Source: Hofstenia miamia
Lineage: Eukaryota; Xenacoelomorpha; Acoela; Hofsteniidae
Length of the DNA: 64,000 nt
Direction: 5' to 3'
Assembly: GCA_900660155.1 (NCBI GenBank)
Contig: CABFPE010000251.1
Coordinates: 185,862-249,861 of the forward strand
Translations under genes and position numbers: made by a program
The notes under the pieces: generated by a model
Told to the model about the DNA's origin: nothing
Database searches by the model: none
Seen by the model: the letters and a program-made list of their open reading frames with translations, nothing else
In this document: positions 26,201-33,211 of the stretch, piece by piece
How the letters are laid out: each line of letters starts with the position of its first letter
Position numbering within the stretch: the first letter of the stretch is position 1

Positions 26201-26627
26201 GATATAATGAAATTAGTAATTTTGTAGTTCTTTTCAAATTTTAATACTAATTGAAGCGTTCGTAATTCAAATTGAAGAACTATTTGAAAATGATCCTAAA
26301 TTCAGTCATACCAAGGATTCCTTTGTGTTGTAATCAAATCATAACAACTTTTTGAAAAATACACTTGATAAAAACGTGAAACATGAATTTTCATAATAAA
26401 TGTACTCTGAAATTTTGAAAAGTATGTATAGCATTGATGTAAAATAAGAAATGTCTTACATGTGTTTTGCCCATTGCAGGAATAGCACCAAGCTCCTCAC
26501 GCCACGTTTTCGAGTAAGTGCTCTCATCAGCGCTTTTTCGTTTTTTTGAAACGGTTGCTGTGAAGATAGATTTTTGAGCAGAGATCGGTTGAGCTCCAAT
26601 TTCTTCAATATCGCCCACACGGTTCTC
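560..26627 (-). CDS. POLE: DNA polymerase epsilon catalytic subunit, middle to C-terminal part (13 exons)
   Basis: Large catalytic subunit of the nuclear leading-strand replicase Pol epsilon. In transcript order the exons are 26460-26627, 23457-23663, 23271-23406, 22980-23076, 11944-12082, 11568-11688, 10492-10764, 8046-8206, 7104-7279, 4824-4941, 3210-3442, 808-892 and 560-763, all on the minus strand. Together they make 2118 nt (706 codons) with no stop, and every junction phase agrees. The translation follows the family through landmark motifs [74 protein letters not shown] and VYANFN. This is the non-catalytic half, a decayed second B-family polymerase fold. The 5' exonuclease/polymerase exons and the 3' cysteine-rich domain were not seen. 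Family identity is firm. Boundaries are my reading of GT(GC)/AG signals plus phase. Confidence 0.95.
808..892 (-). CDS. POLE: POLE exon l, followed by a GC-AG donor
   Basis: 85 nt (one base plus 28 codons), acceptor ATTTAG. It encodes [16 protein letters not shown] and MMKKMFMQ, matching RWLRSPSSLLHDPAL...MMKKLFLQ. The donor is GCAAGC, so the 44-bp intron 764-807 is of the GC-AG class. Confidence 0.93.
1121..2421 (-). mobile_element. Complete mariner element (DD34D), 1301 bp
   Basis: Terminal inverted repeats of about 23 bp bound the element: left CGAGGGGAATTCAAAAAATA, right (reverse complement) TGAGGGGAGTTCAAAAAATA, two mismatches in 20. Each end is next to a TA target dinucleotide (1119-1120 and 2422-2423). 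It carries one uninterrupted transposase gene on the minus strand. It lies in the 2317-bp POLE intron 893-3209, in the same orientation as POLE. Confidence 0.96.
1185..2240 (-). CDS. Mariner transposase, intact, 351 codons
   Basis: Full-length mariner transposase. An N-terminal paired helix-turn-helix region ([17 protein letters not shown], then [14 protein letters not shown]) binds the inverted repeats; an AT-hook-like GRGRP linker precedes the second HTH ([13 protein letters not shown]). The catalytic triad is DD34D: Asp in TGDETWV, Asp in HHDNAPAHS, and Asp in [16 protein letters not shown] with 34 residues between the last two. WVPKAL is the usual linker motif. No stop or frameshift; ATG at 2238-2240. 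The same family makes the transposase half of SETMAR, but no SET domain is here. Confidence 0.95.
   Translation of the reverse strand: MERKDFEIRINIKFLVRLGWKGTDIIQALETVYGDHAPKKTCVYKWIGRFKEGREAVEDEEGRGRPTTSRNDENVDSVRSLVEEDGRLTVDKIAQTLEISVGSAHSILHEDLGLSKLSARWVPKALRPDQLNLRRELSTVILTKIEANEDSFFGRILTGDETWVYQYDPETKQQSKQGLPRGSAGPIKFKSERSVNKVMATVFWDQEGVVLVDFLQGRKTVTASYYVDVLKKLRTQVAKKRPGKFHRGILFHHDNAPAHSARITKEILREFRWELLPHHPYSPDLAPSDFFLFPKLKEHLKGVRFNTTDEAKHAARTWLQNQPVDFFKNGIMGWKHRLQKCIDRDGSYVEK
2424..3209. other. POLE intron remainder after the mariner
   Basis: AT-rich, no supportable ORF. A CAGGGTGGGAAACGGG string near 2492 looks like a hAT end, but I found no matching partner. Confidence 0.4.
3210..3442 (-). 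CDS. POLE: POLE exon k
   Basis: 233 nt, enters in phase 0 and leaves in phase 2; acceptor ATTTAG, donor GTGGGT. It encodes [30 protein letters not shown] and [12 protein letters not shown]. The donor sits inside Y-R: CG plus the A of the next exon makes Arg, which restores the conserved HFYRWL. Confidence 0.95.
3443..4823. other. POLE intron, no gene seen
   Basis: 1381 bp. A patch near 3470-3520 repeats gatttaaatc-like words, as in the ends of the hAT at 55322-57351, and could be a decayed hAT end. Nothing else recognised. Confidence 0.5.
4824..4941 (-). CDS. POLE: POLE exon j
   Basis: 118 nt, enters in phase 2 and leaves in phase 0; acceptor CTTTAG, donor GTAATG. It encodes [20 protein letters not shown] and PINTIIQ, matching the Y..VC.ELD...AVNTILQ block. 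Confidence 0.94.
5843..6932. mobile_element. Non-autonomous hAT element (MITE), 1090 bp
   Basis: The ends read CAGAGGCGTGCA (left) and CAGTGGCGTGCA (right, reverse complement), a typical hAT terminus. The element is flanked by an exact 8-bp target duplication CTTTCAAG at 5835-5842 and 6933-6940. No transposase ORF inside. It sits in the POLE intron 4942-7103. Confidence 0.92.
7104..7279 (-). CDS. POLE: POLE exon i
   Basis: 176 nt, enters in phase 0 and leaves in phase 2; acceptor ATTTAG, donor GTAAAA. It encodes [33 protein letters not shown] and [12 protein letters not shown], nearly colinear with the family's P.GNLPED...F.SDLFFAR and RPDLGGKE. Confidence 0.96.
7280..8045. other. POLE intron, no gene seen
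   Basis: 766 bp. A slightly GC-richer patch (7630-7710) has GTGCCGTGCC-like words, but I could not delimit an element. Confidence 0.4.
8046..8206 (-). CDS. POLE: POLE exon h
   Basis: 161 nt, enters in phase 1 and leaves in phase 0; acceptor ATTTAG, donor GTAAAT. It encodes [16 protein letters not shown] and [19 protein letters not shown], matching IPVLE.FPLVPI and LDWQR...RR.I..YLNL. Confidence 0.95.
8820..10230 (+). pseudogene. Decayed hAT transposase in a POLE intron
   Basis: Broken + strand reading frames show [20 protein letters not shown] just after 9315 and, in another frame, [11 protein letters not shown] and [13 protein letters not shown] between about 9525 and 9625. These resemble the TTD.WTS and D.A.N...A...CFAH.L blocks of hAT transposases. 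Many stops and frameshifts; no intact domain. Interrupted by the MITE at 8984-9314. The outer limits are guesses. Confidence 0.6.
8984..9314. mobile_element. hAT MITE nested in a dead hAT gene, 331 bp
   Basis: The ends are CAGGGTTAGCA and CAGGGTTGGCA (reverse complement). The flanks are GCTGCTAT (8976-8983) and GCTGCTAC (9315-9322), a 7/8 match to an 8-bp hAT target duplication. The interior is A/T homopolymer-rich without an ORF. Confidence 0.85.
10492..10764 (-). CDS. POLE: POLE exon g
   Basis: 273 nt, phase 1 at both ends, acceptor TTTTAG, donor GTAAGT. It encodes [30 protein letters not shown] and the DFRSAGRFI region, matching the VFVLDTVR.NQMPSL.ALY block. This is the longest exon in the window. 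Confidence 0.93.
10765..11567. other. POLE intron
   Basis: 803 bp. It contains a possible hAT left end, CAGTGGTTCTGAACCGGG at about 11049, with no partner found. No gene. Confidence 0.4.
11568..11688 (-). CDS. POLE: POLE exon f
   Basis: 121 nt (40 codons plus one base), acceptor ATTTAG, donor GTAAGT. It encodes [12 protein letters not shown] and [13 protein letters not shown], aligning with the ETFAL.HLE and YLYHHA blocks of the family. Its terminal G joins the GC of the next exon to make Gly. Confidence 0.92.
11944..12082 (-). CDS. POLE: POLE exon e
   Basis: 139 nt. One base completes the AA|C codon of the preceding exon, then 46 codons to a phase 0 end. Acceptor TTTTAG; the donor GTTTTT is weak. 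It encodes [20 protein letters not shown] and the VCSVNK that follows shortly, one of the most conserved POLE blocks. Confidence 0.95.
12815..13860 (-). pseudogene. Non-LTR retrotransposon (LINE) reverse transcriptase fragment
   Basis: On the minus strand, a frame from about 13800 down to 13380 encodes [18 protein letters not shown] (RT domain 2), [18 protein letters not shown] and the catalytic FKYADDATL. Overlapping shifted frames continue with LGVTF and [10 protein letters not shown] (RT thumb) and end in a basic tail near 12815 with LLPPRR and KRAFPNR, typical of LINE ORF2 C-termini. There are frameshifts and small deletions; endonuclease and 5' RT parts are missing. CR1/Jockey-like by motif; clade not settled. 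Confidence 0.8.
13865..15600 (+). pseudogene. Mutator-like (MULE) transposase remnant
   Basis: The clearest part is 14694-14980: [20 protein letters not shown] followed by [20 protein letters not shown], the WqKRG..S..GVG....TG..IDY...SK.C block of animal Mutator-like transposases. After stops it resumes near 15000 with [14 protein letters not shown] and ECETHVA, and near 15380 with [16 protein letters not shown], the family's GFTQNpNES.HS.IW block. Upstream (14400-14600) only weak matches. Many stops. The 5' boundary is uncertain; 13865-14270 may be other debris. Confidence 0.65.
16912..16912. other. Single N
   Basis: Lone N in the hAT-like element. I did not find an obvious flanking duplication here. 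Confidence 0.9.
16990..17155 (+). pseudogene. LINE ORF2 extreme C-terminus
   Basis: The + frame gives [19 protein letters not shown] followed by KTKTTQLYK and a stop, the WNsLP..I....SL..FK..L tail common to CR1/Jockey-type LINE proteins. Only the last 45 or so residues are present, followed by 3' UTR-like sequence and (TA)n. Confidence 0.6.
17239..17271. repeat. (TA)n microsatellite
   Basis: About 33 bp of TA, just downstream of the LINE tail. Confidence 0.95.
18690..19590. mobile_element. Foldback element with repeated GCTAATT/TTGGCCAAC words
   Basis: The left end (AAACGAGCGTATTTGCTAAT near 18690) and the right end (GCGTGCAAATACGCCCAAAT near 19556-19575, opposite sense) share GCGTATTTG and GCACGC words. 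The interior repeats TTGCTAATTCAACGC-like and GTTGGCCAACT-like words several times. No ORF of note. It looks like a non-autonomous DNA element with multiple subterminal repeats. Ends and family are not settled. Confidence 0.5.
19595..20430 (+). pseudogene. Decayed piggyBac transposase
   Basis: Shifted + frames show an acidic N-terminal region ([10 protein letters not shown]), then [16 protein letters not shown], a [18 protein letters not shown] block that contains the first catalytic Asp (compare SIDEQMIPFKGR), and [19 protein letters not shown] (compare P..IK.YN..MGGVDR.D). Several frameshifts, stops and an internal deletion. No TTAA-flanked ends found. Confidence 0.8.
20646..21703. mobile_element. 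DNA element with CACGGTG-type ends, superfamily unknown
   Basis: The right end, reverse-complemented, starts CACGGTGTCCCCAATGAGGT. The left end starts CAGGGTGTTCCCCGATGAGG. Similarity continues imperfectly for about 100 bp (a GTTTTCTGAACGGATT-like word and TCCAATGGAAG recur). A GTTTTCTCAACGGATT copy recurs near 20852. Inside, + frames encode a Cys-rich segment ([11 protein letters not shown], then [13 protein letters not shown]) and [16 protein letters not shown], seemingly the N-terminus of a TE protein. No target duplication seen. CACxGTG ends recall Transib/RAG-like elements, but this is only a resemblance. Confidence 0.55.
21704..22979. other. Rest of the 10.9-kb POLE intron, no gene identified
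   Basis: AT-rich. A + ORF at 22468-22752 and a short open stretch near 22740-22860 show no family resemblance I can name. Confidence 0.45.
22980..23076 (-). CDS. POLE: POLE exon d
   Basis: 97 nt, enters in phase 1 and leaves in phase 2; acceptor GTTTAG, donor GTATCA. It encodes [12 protein letters not shown] then [12 protein letters not shown], the conserved W.KV...LPRS and LYEY.VPE blocks. Too short to show up as a long ORF; found by looking for the missing block between its neighbours. The next intron is 10.9 kb. Confidence 0.93.
23271..23406 (-). CDS. POLE: POLE exon c
   Basis: 136 nt, enters in phase 0 and leaves in phase 1; acceptor GTTTAG, donor GTGAGT. It encodes [15 protein letters not shown] and [15 protein letters not shown], the IAET...FK.W and VPRVFYVN blocks of the family. 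The preceding intron is only 50 bp. Confidence 0.95.
23457..23663 (-). CDS. POLE: POLE exon b
   Basis: 69 codons, phase 0/0, acceptor ATTTAG, donor GTAGAT. It runs from [14 protein letters not shown] through a very basic stretch (KKELAKRRR) to SLWQIVQ, matching the conserved W-x-IVQ block of the family. Confidence 0.93.
23664..24890. other. POLE intron with a CTCGA-rich patch
   Basis: Around 24195-24290 the sequence repeats words such as GAGTCGAGTATCC, CGACTCCACTCGA and CGAGTCAACTC, like those at 53928-54300. It is probably a relative of that non-autonomous element. No gene. Confidence 0.5.
24891..25099. repeat. 104-bp direct duplication around a single N (assembly join)
   Basis: 24891-24994 and 24996-25099 are the same 104 bp with one visible difference (ATAAGTCC versus ATTAGTCC), separated by one N at 24995. 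This is the pattern expected when overlapping contig ends are joined without merging. Confidence 0.9.
25100..26459. other. POLE intron, no gene identified
   Basis: Short open frames at 25156-25430 on both strands overlap and show no family resemblance. Otherwise AT-rich and featureless. Confidence 0.45.
26460..26627 (-). CDS. POLE: POLE exon a (most 5' in window)
   Basis: 56 codons, phase 0 at both ends, acceptor GTTTAG, donor GTAAGA. It encodes the variable acidic/basic linker (VGDIEEIG, then a KKRKS basic patch) and the conserved [15 protein letters not shown] segment just before the WVAFLKKKW helix of the next exon. The KKRK patch could be a nuclear localisation signal (inference). Confidence 0.85.
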
Positions 26628-27375
26628 CTAAACAAAAAAATTACACCTGAAAATTGTTATAATCATACCTTATAATTTATGGTATACGCGTATTAAAAAT
26701 AATAGTTTTGTCATTTCGAAATTTATATCGCTAAGAAATTTTAATTGGCACATTCGGACAAATGGGACTCTTGAACAACTTCTGCAATGTTTTTTGAAAC
26801 TGCAAACACTAATCGCTTCTGTCCATTTACGGGTCCTCAGAAATATTGAAACTGTTTGCTAAACTAAATTTCATGCATTATATAGGTTAGCCAACATTAG
26901 AATTAAGATACTTTAAAGAAAATCCATTTTGTGTATCACAAATGCGTAACTTCACAAAATTTTCTAATGAACTCAAAGAGCAAATTTTAAATATATTCAC
27001 TAATGCAACCAATATTAGGCATTTAGTTTGCATTCAACTCCATAAATAAAACGAAGATCTGATACTGTCAATTCTGTTGTTGCTTACAATGATGTTAATT
27101 CAACTTACAAATTCGAGATAATTGATGTATTTTCTCGAAAATTTGCAGTTATTCGCCCCTTTTTAATAACGCAACTCTGCTTAAGAATGAAAGGCCTCCC
27201 AATCTTTTTAATGTAGATATTTTTATGTCTTTGCTTTTATCAAGGTACAAGATATAATGAAAAATGCATAATATGCAACAATAGCAAATTAATGACATAT
27301 GCCATCACATTATGATCACAACTAAAATCTACGTTTTGTTGTATTTTATTCTTTTACAAGATATTTAAGATTTGC

Positions 27376-27377
<2 letters not shown>

Positions 27378-27404
<27 letters not shown>
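27378..27404. repeat. (TA)n microsatellite
   Basis: About 26 bp of alternating TA. Confidence 0.95.
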
Positions 27405-27406
<2 letters not shown>

Positions 27407-28133
27407 TTGGAATATATTCCTCGCAATGACTATACATTCTATTAACTATATTTAATATTAATTTTGTTTTATCGTGTACAATCATTATGTCTTTTCAGTT
27501 ATGCAAGTTCCTCTATTTCTGTTTCTTTTTAGATATAACAATTACAATGACTTGGGTTTGTGCCATTCTGTTGGCCAAAACACATGTCAACTGGTAAAAA
27601 GATTTCCTTGACAATCAACAAATCCGTTATTTTATGCGGACAATAAAATTTCCAAGGGCAACTAATATTGATATTTCATAATTACTTGTAAACTGCATTT
27701 TACATAAAAATTACACACTTTCTACTTTGTAGCTTTCAACACAATGATATCTTGCTTAGACAAAATATTCATATATACTTATATAAATAAAAAAATAGTT
27801 TTCGATTTTTTACATTTTCTTTTCAAATAACACCTTTTCGCAAGTGATAGATGGCATATTGATTCAAACCTCTTTGTGTGCTAATATTACGATTAATGAA
27901 AATTCGCCACACATAAACCAACCACAACTTACTACACATGTATTAACTTCCCTTTTTTAACTTCTTCACATTCCCTACCATCAACTTCGGAGATATATAA
28001 TAACTTAAAATCTATTTCTATTTTGAATTTTAATACTATATTATATTATTGTTTAACGCTTAGGATTATAATGAAGTAATTTTGAGCCTTCTGGGGAACG
28101 AAAACAGGCTCTTCCAACTTATTATGAAATGGA

Positions 28134-28135
<2 letters not shown>

Positions 28136-28166
<31 letters not shown>
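28136..28166. repeat. (TA)n microsatellite
   Basis: About 30 bp of alternating TA. Confidence 0.95.
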
Positions 28167-28169
<3 letters not shown>

Positions 28170-28432
28170 TAAAACTCACCAATTTGAAATTTTAAACGAT
28201 TTTCTTGCCATGGCATTTACCTTAGAAAGCCTTGTTTAGTAGACTGAAATAAAATGCTTGTCTTCATAAATTTTAGTGATTTATTGGTGCAGAAGTATCT
28301 GCGTACAATTAGAGCCCAACGATGGGGTAAAACAACGCGGTAAAGGGTACAGCTGAAAATACATCGACGTTGGCAAAAAATTAAAAATATAATAAACCTT
28401 TAAAAATTTTAAATTTTCCTTTTTTGCAATAT

Positions 28433-28438
28433 TTTATT
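28433..28438 (-). promoter_or_regulatory. Candidate polyadenylation signal AATAAA
   Basis: On the minus strand AATAAA lies 165 bp past the stop codon of the gene at 28603-29748 and just beyond the hairpin. It would place the hairpin in the 3' UTR. AATAAA is frequent by chance in AT-rich DNA. Confidence 0.5.
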
Positions 28439-28463
28439 AGGCTCATTGGCTCGTGCAAAACTA

Positions 28464-28557
28464 CCTAAAACTCTAGTAGACCTATTACATAACATGCATA
28501 TTGATGCTTATAGTCATCAGTATGCATGTTATGTAATAGTCCTACTACAGTTTTAGG
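28464..28557. repeat. 43-bp-arm hairpin with 8-nt loop
   Basis: Arms 28464-28506 and 28515-28557 are reverse complements at 39 of 43 positions (one of the four differences is a T-G pair), around the loop CTTATAGT. The ends are CCTAAAACT and AGTTTTAGG. It lies 46 bp past the stop of the minus-strand secreted-protein gene. Candidates: a structured 3' UTR element, a miRNA-type precursor, or a tiny foldback MITE. No target duplication is evident. Confidence 0.85.
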
Positions 28558-28602
28558 TTTATGCATTAATATTTATCAAGCTTTCATAATCCAAATCAAT
28601 TA

Positions 28603-29748
28603 TTAAACAAAGTCACATAAAGGGCAGTTTGTTTCCTTTTCAACTTCAAGAATGAGTCCACTTTGATATTTAATTCCAGTGCAATGTTTAACAAACGAAC
28701 TTTTACCCTCTTCATCCTTAAACACCAACTTAACGTTTTCGAAGCTCACATCTTCTAGATTCGTATTGCTTAGAAATGGACACATTGTGCGGTTGGAAAT
28801 ATCGTCAAATTCAAATTTAGAATTTTTTATTGATGCGTTGTCACCGAGAGAGTAATAACTAAGAAACGCATTATTTCTATGCATTTGATTGGTAATACGA
28901 ACAATTTGCCCTAAAAGTAGCATACCATGATCACATGTATTATTGGAAAGTGTATTGTTAGTCACTGCAATTTCCAGCTCATTGGGCCTCACATGAAGGT
29001 TCCAAATGGAATCCGCAACATTTGAAGTGAATATATTGCTTGCAATTGTTAGAACACCTCTGTATGGTATTAAGTCAAAAAGATTATAATGAAGTACCAA
29101 GTTGTTACTAACTTCATTTTCCTTGAAAACAATGGAATATTTCTTGGGTGCATTATAAGAGAAATATAAATCAACGATACCTCCTTTCAGTACGTTTCCT
29201 GCAAATAAATTGTTTGTGAGCATTAAGTCAATGCTCTTGTACTTGTCGAAATAAAAAAGGGCATGAACATTTTTAAAATGCTTAAATGACGATCGACGAA
29301 CTGTGACTACAATTGTTGTTGTTATCAACCTGAAAACATTTTCATTGACACCATCTTCGCCTTGAAAGTCACTATCTATAATGTGCAATTCACCATGTTC
29401 GGAGTTATACGAAATGAATTCCTTTTTCAGCCCAATTCCTTTAATGTTTTTGAGAGTAATATTTCCATGCACAATTGTAGGAAAATCACCATTCACTACA
29501 AGATTTTCAAAAATCAACCATTTGCCCACTTCAATTTTCGGAAGTTTATCATTTTTTCCAAGAGTAGCATTTTTAGTGATCCCATTAACGCTTACGAAGC
29601 CTTCTGTAATGTTACAGATTACATCTTCGTTTATCATGCACGCTTTAAAAGTTCTGTACATTTCTGAGGGACAGTTTGAAAACTGCAACGAGATAGTTGT
29701 GGGAATCAAGAAAAAAACTATGATAGGATATTTGTAAGACTTCACCAT
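28603..29748 (-). CDS. Single-exon secreted beta-helix-like protein, 381 codons, unrecognised
   Basis: One uninterrupted frame from ATG (29746-29748, in a strong ACCATGG context) to TAA (28603-28605). Residues 1-22 form a signal peptide: a K-containing start, a hydrophobic core IIVFFLIPTTI, then LQF. The mature part has Cys clusters near the N-terminus (C26, C37, C46) and C-terminus (CPLC), with seven or so N-glycosylation sequons. The middle, about 80-310, repeats irregular N-rich turns after short beta strands (NNLFAGNV, ENEVSNN, SNIFTSN, NNTLSNN), as in right-handed beta-helix folds. No transmembrane segment after the signal. It is presumably nested in a POLE intron on the same strand. I recognise no family; no function is proposed. 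Confidence 0.8.
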   Translation of the reverse strand: MVKSYKYPIIVFFLIPTTISLQFSNCPSEMYRTFKACMINEDVICNITEGFVSVNGITKNATLGKNDKLPKIEVGKWLIFENLVVNGDFPTIVHGNITLKNIKGIGLKKEFISYNSEHGELHIIDSDFQGEDGVNENVFRLITTTIVVTVRRSSFKHFKNVHALFYFDKYKSIDLMLTNNLFAGNVLKGGIVDLYFSYNAPKKYSIVFKENEVSNNLVLHYNLFDLIPYRGVLTIASNIFTSNVADSIWNLHVRPNELEIAVTNNTLSNNTCDHGMLLLGQIVRITNQMHRNNAFLSYYSLGDNASIKNSKFEFDDISNRTMCPFLSNTNLEDVSFENVKLVFKDEEGKSSFVKHCTGIKYQSGLILEVEKETNCPLCDFV

Positions 29749-29811
29749 GGTAAAAAAAACTTTGTTACAATGGACGATGTAAGTTTTGAGCTATTAATAT
29801 CTTGTATATCT

Positions 29812-29823
29812 GCTATATATATG
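29812..29823 (-). promoter_or_regulatory. TATA-box candidate for the secreted-protein gene
   Basis: On the minus strand CATATATATAGC lies about 65-75 bp upstream of the ATG, the right place for a TATA box with a 5' UTR of about 40 nt. Supported by position only. Confidence 0.5.
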
Positions 29824-29849
29824 GAAACTCAATTTGTTTGTTTAGCGAT

Positions 29850-31440
29850 AAACTTCAATAAGTCGCAGAGATATAAATGACATTAGACTTCCTTCTCAGG
29901 AAACATTCAGTGCGATATTATTGTTTTGAATTACTATATTTACCCTTTGTTAGATATAAGCTAATTGATTCAAAACCCAATTAGCAAAATTAAAGAAAAT
30001 GCAAATCGCTTCACTTCCTTTTTTGGTTACTTATCATATTTGGAATTTTATGGGGTTAGTGTCAGCAATGTAATTGGGGCAATATAAGCATAGACTTAAG
30101 AAAACTTGTTTCTGTATTTTTGATGGAAGAAAATTAGAAAGTGGGTACAATAAAAAGATTAAACCTTTAGCAGACCAAGTGGACACAAGTTCTCAGGCAA
30201 ACCAATTCACAGTCAATTAAATTTTGAATCATTGAATTGTGGCAAACGTTATTTTATGTTACACACCTAGACTAGAATAGTGTTTAAATTTTTGTAATTT
30301 CACTCACAGTGTCGATTCTAATTTAATATTATTGAGAAATTATACAAAGTAACTCAATATTGTTCTTCATTGAATTAGACTGTAAGGAAATGATGCTTTT
30401 CAAATTCTTTTAATTTTAACTGCATATTTAAGTTTCGAACTTCAATGTCCACATGGATAGGCTTACTTAAAATCTCATTGCTACTGGTTTGATAAAGTGC
30501 AATGTTCTTTTAAAATAGAATACAGACATATACATTAATGAAGTTAGTGAAGGCATTATATTCCCATTTTTAAAAAAACTTTGAAAATGTTTATGTATGT
30601 GACGATTGGGAGATATCTCTTACTGATGGAATATCTAACAAGAATACTATCAAACAATTTGCTATGTTACAAAGTACAAGTTGCTTCATAGATAGATGCC
30701 TAAAATAATGATAAAAATAACAAAGCTGCGCATGCAAAAGCAGATATTTACAAACGTTAGAAAACGCAAATATACATCTAATTTTGAATCTGACAATAAT
30801 GCATTTGTTTTTTAATAATGTTAGTGAAATTGTTAACCATAGAAGCCAATCATTCAACATTCAAAACAGACTAATACATTATAATAGGGATGTTGCCTAC
30901 CACTACCATCTTAAAACTGTCAATGAATACTTTAAAAAATATTACTACATATTTTTAAATGAACTGATTTTGTGATAGCAATATTAATCATAATTTCCAA
31001 TTAACAAATAAGCGTATGGCATTTATTGTTTGTTATAACATCATGTAACTGTTGAAACTTTGAGCAACCAAACGCACTTGGAAAGCTAAAACGCATACCA
31101 CCATTTCAAATGTAATGACCAGGGCATGGGTTTTTAGTCAACATAGTGACCTCTCAATTTATCTTTTACTGTTTAAAAACATGAAATTAACTCGATGTCT
31201 TGTTTCAGAAATATAGTAAAAATTTAATGCAATATTCTAGGTGGCATCACCGACACATAGTACTCTGATCAATTTCTCTCCTATTTGCTGCGCGATACCA
31301 ATTTACAAAGAAACACCTCATTTTATTGAAGCGTCATTATCGCTGTCCGATATTCACGATTTAAATGATTTCTTTTTCACAGATATATTTATTGTTATTG
31401 TTTACGTGCATTGTGTCTAAGTACTCAGTTTCCGATCAAG
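29850..31440. other. No gene identified
   Basis: AT-rich. Short frames at 30591-30975 on both strands overlap and resemble nothing. Confidence 0.45.
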
Positions 31441-31494
31441 GTGCTGCTCAATCTACGGTCATTTATTTAAAAAATACAGCCACAACCTAACACA

Positions 31495-32340
31495 TTTTCT
31501 GACAAAAGTAATTCCTTTAGAGTTTGGCCTGTATGGTTGATGATAAGTGGACTTCATAATTTGGTTTTGGCTGAGATTTGGTGTGGATCATCAAAGCCTA
31601 ATTGGAACTTATTTCTTGAAAAGCTTGTCTCCAAACAGTAATGTCTTTAAACAAAAGGTCAATGTCAAATACAAGTTCATTTCCTCTATTTCGTGCAGGT
31701 ATGCCGACAAAAACTTTAGTTCTAAACATTAATAAGCTAAATGGTTGCCCAGTTTACTCTATAAATGGTAATTTCATTTTAGCTGTTAACTACATTTTAA
31801 TAAATATTAAAAGCTAGTTAAAAGCTACAAGTATTTATATCCGTTCGTTCAATTTACAGAAATTGGTAATTTGGGTAAATATAGGGCGTGTAATAAATGA
31901 AATAAAAGATAGGTCTGCGTTGTCACACATTCAGACTTTCTGTATGCACCAAATACTTTTCGGAGTTCTACAGCAGTTAATATTAGTTATTGAAAAGTTC
32001 ATTTTTTATGGGCAATTGTAATTAGATTCTGATATTGTGACTTAATTCTCGCTGTTTTCTAAATTCTCGCTCTTTTTGTTCTCTCCAAGAACTGAAGCAT
32101 TGGAAGGCTTCTGAATTTAAAATTTTCTTCGATCACTTTAAAACCGATGCTCAATGATGAGAAACTCATTGGAAGTTTCACTCAACATTGAAATTACACA
32201 GCCATAGAAATAGATTTAATTAGCAAATCTGTTAATGCAGTTCTTCAACATGCATTCTGTTCGGCATTTAGTATGGAGATCAGGGGTAAACATGTTTTAG
32301 AAAACAAACAATTTTCGTTCACTGTTTGCCCCAAAGAAGT
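31495..32340 (+). pseudogene. CACTA/EnSpm-like (Tnp2 domain) transposase remnant
   Basis: Shifted + frames give SFRVWPVWLMISGL then EIWCGSSKPNWNLFLEKLVS (31517-31640; compare WP.....LP....lWfG..KP.MN.FL.pfv.el), FRAGMPTKTLVLNINKLNG (31690-31745; compare aDlPAkalvln..qfNG) and, near 32090, LKHWKASEFKIFFDHF (compare LKNWKASEWR.FL.Y). Order and spacing fit a Tnp2-type transposase, but frames shift and stops are common. Confidence 0.6.
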
Positions 32341-33211
32341 AGTTTGAATATTCTCCGATATTTCTTATTCTGTAAATCAGCTATTTTAAAGGTTAGTTAA
32401 AAGCTGTTGGTCAATTTATCTCATGTTATCGATTAATTTCAATTTAGTTGATGATTTATTTCCTCCCATAAGAAACATCATAAATTTCTTGCTCTACGTC
32501 ATATAAAATAAATATATTTTCTCTACTTGAATTTCAATAAGCCTTTAGAAGAAAGATACCTTCAATCAAAGTCAACTAGAAGTGCAACTATTCCTGATGA
32601 CATTCTATACAAAAGTGTATTGGTATTTGTTATCTCAATCTTGGAAGAACACTAATAGATTCGACTTTATTCTGCAAGGTTGACAAGTGCCAGCAAATAG
32701 AATAAGGTTTCATTCATTTTTCTGAACGCGAAGAGCTAGCTGTAATTATCTTGTTCAGTATTTGAATGATGCTTTTCAGGATGAAGAGATATCAATTTTT
32801 ATAAATTCAATGGTTCTACCTTTAGCCTAATTGGTAGAATTTCAATTGACACATTGACGCCAGGTTCCCATATATGCATCCAATTTACAAAGATACTTTA
32901 TAAAGTTAACAAATGCTAAGCATTGCTCATACTTCAAAACTAACACAAAATATATTGCTACTCATTTTAAAAACTTATTATATTTTCATTATTATATTTT
33001 ATGAATTAAAAAAACTTCCACATAATCATCTATAAATTTTCACTATAGTTTGTTTTGTTAGTTGCAAATTTGTTAGACACGTTTAACACAGCTGTTGCTT
33101 TTTTGAATGACGGAATCTGATAGACAATACTTGTTTTATTTCGCCTAAAATCGTACATACACTATCCTTAAATTCTTCGAAATTTTTAAGTGGATGTACC
33201 AAGTTCTCATA

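Larger units (their letters stand above)
26628..28432. other. Sequence 5' of the first visible POLE exon, no gene seen
   Basis: Presumed POLE intron. No POLE exon recognised. (TA)n tracts at 27378-27404 and 28136-28166. Confidence 0.45.

Noticed and set aside
29362-29737. Plus-strand ORFs of 101 and 118 codons
   Set aside because: Shadows of the secreted-protein gene on the opposite strand.
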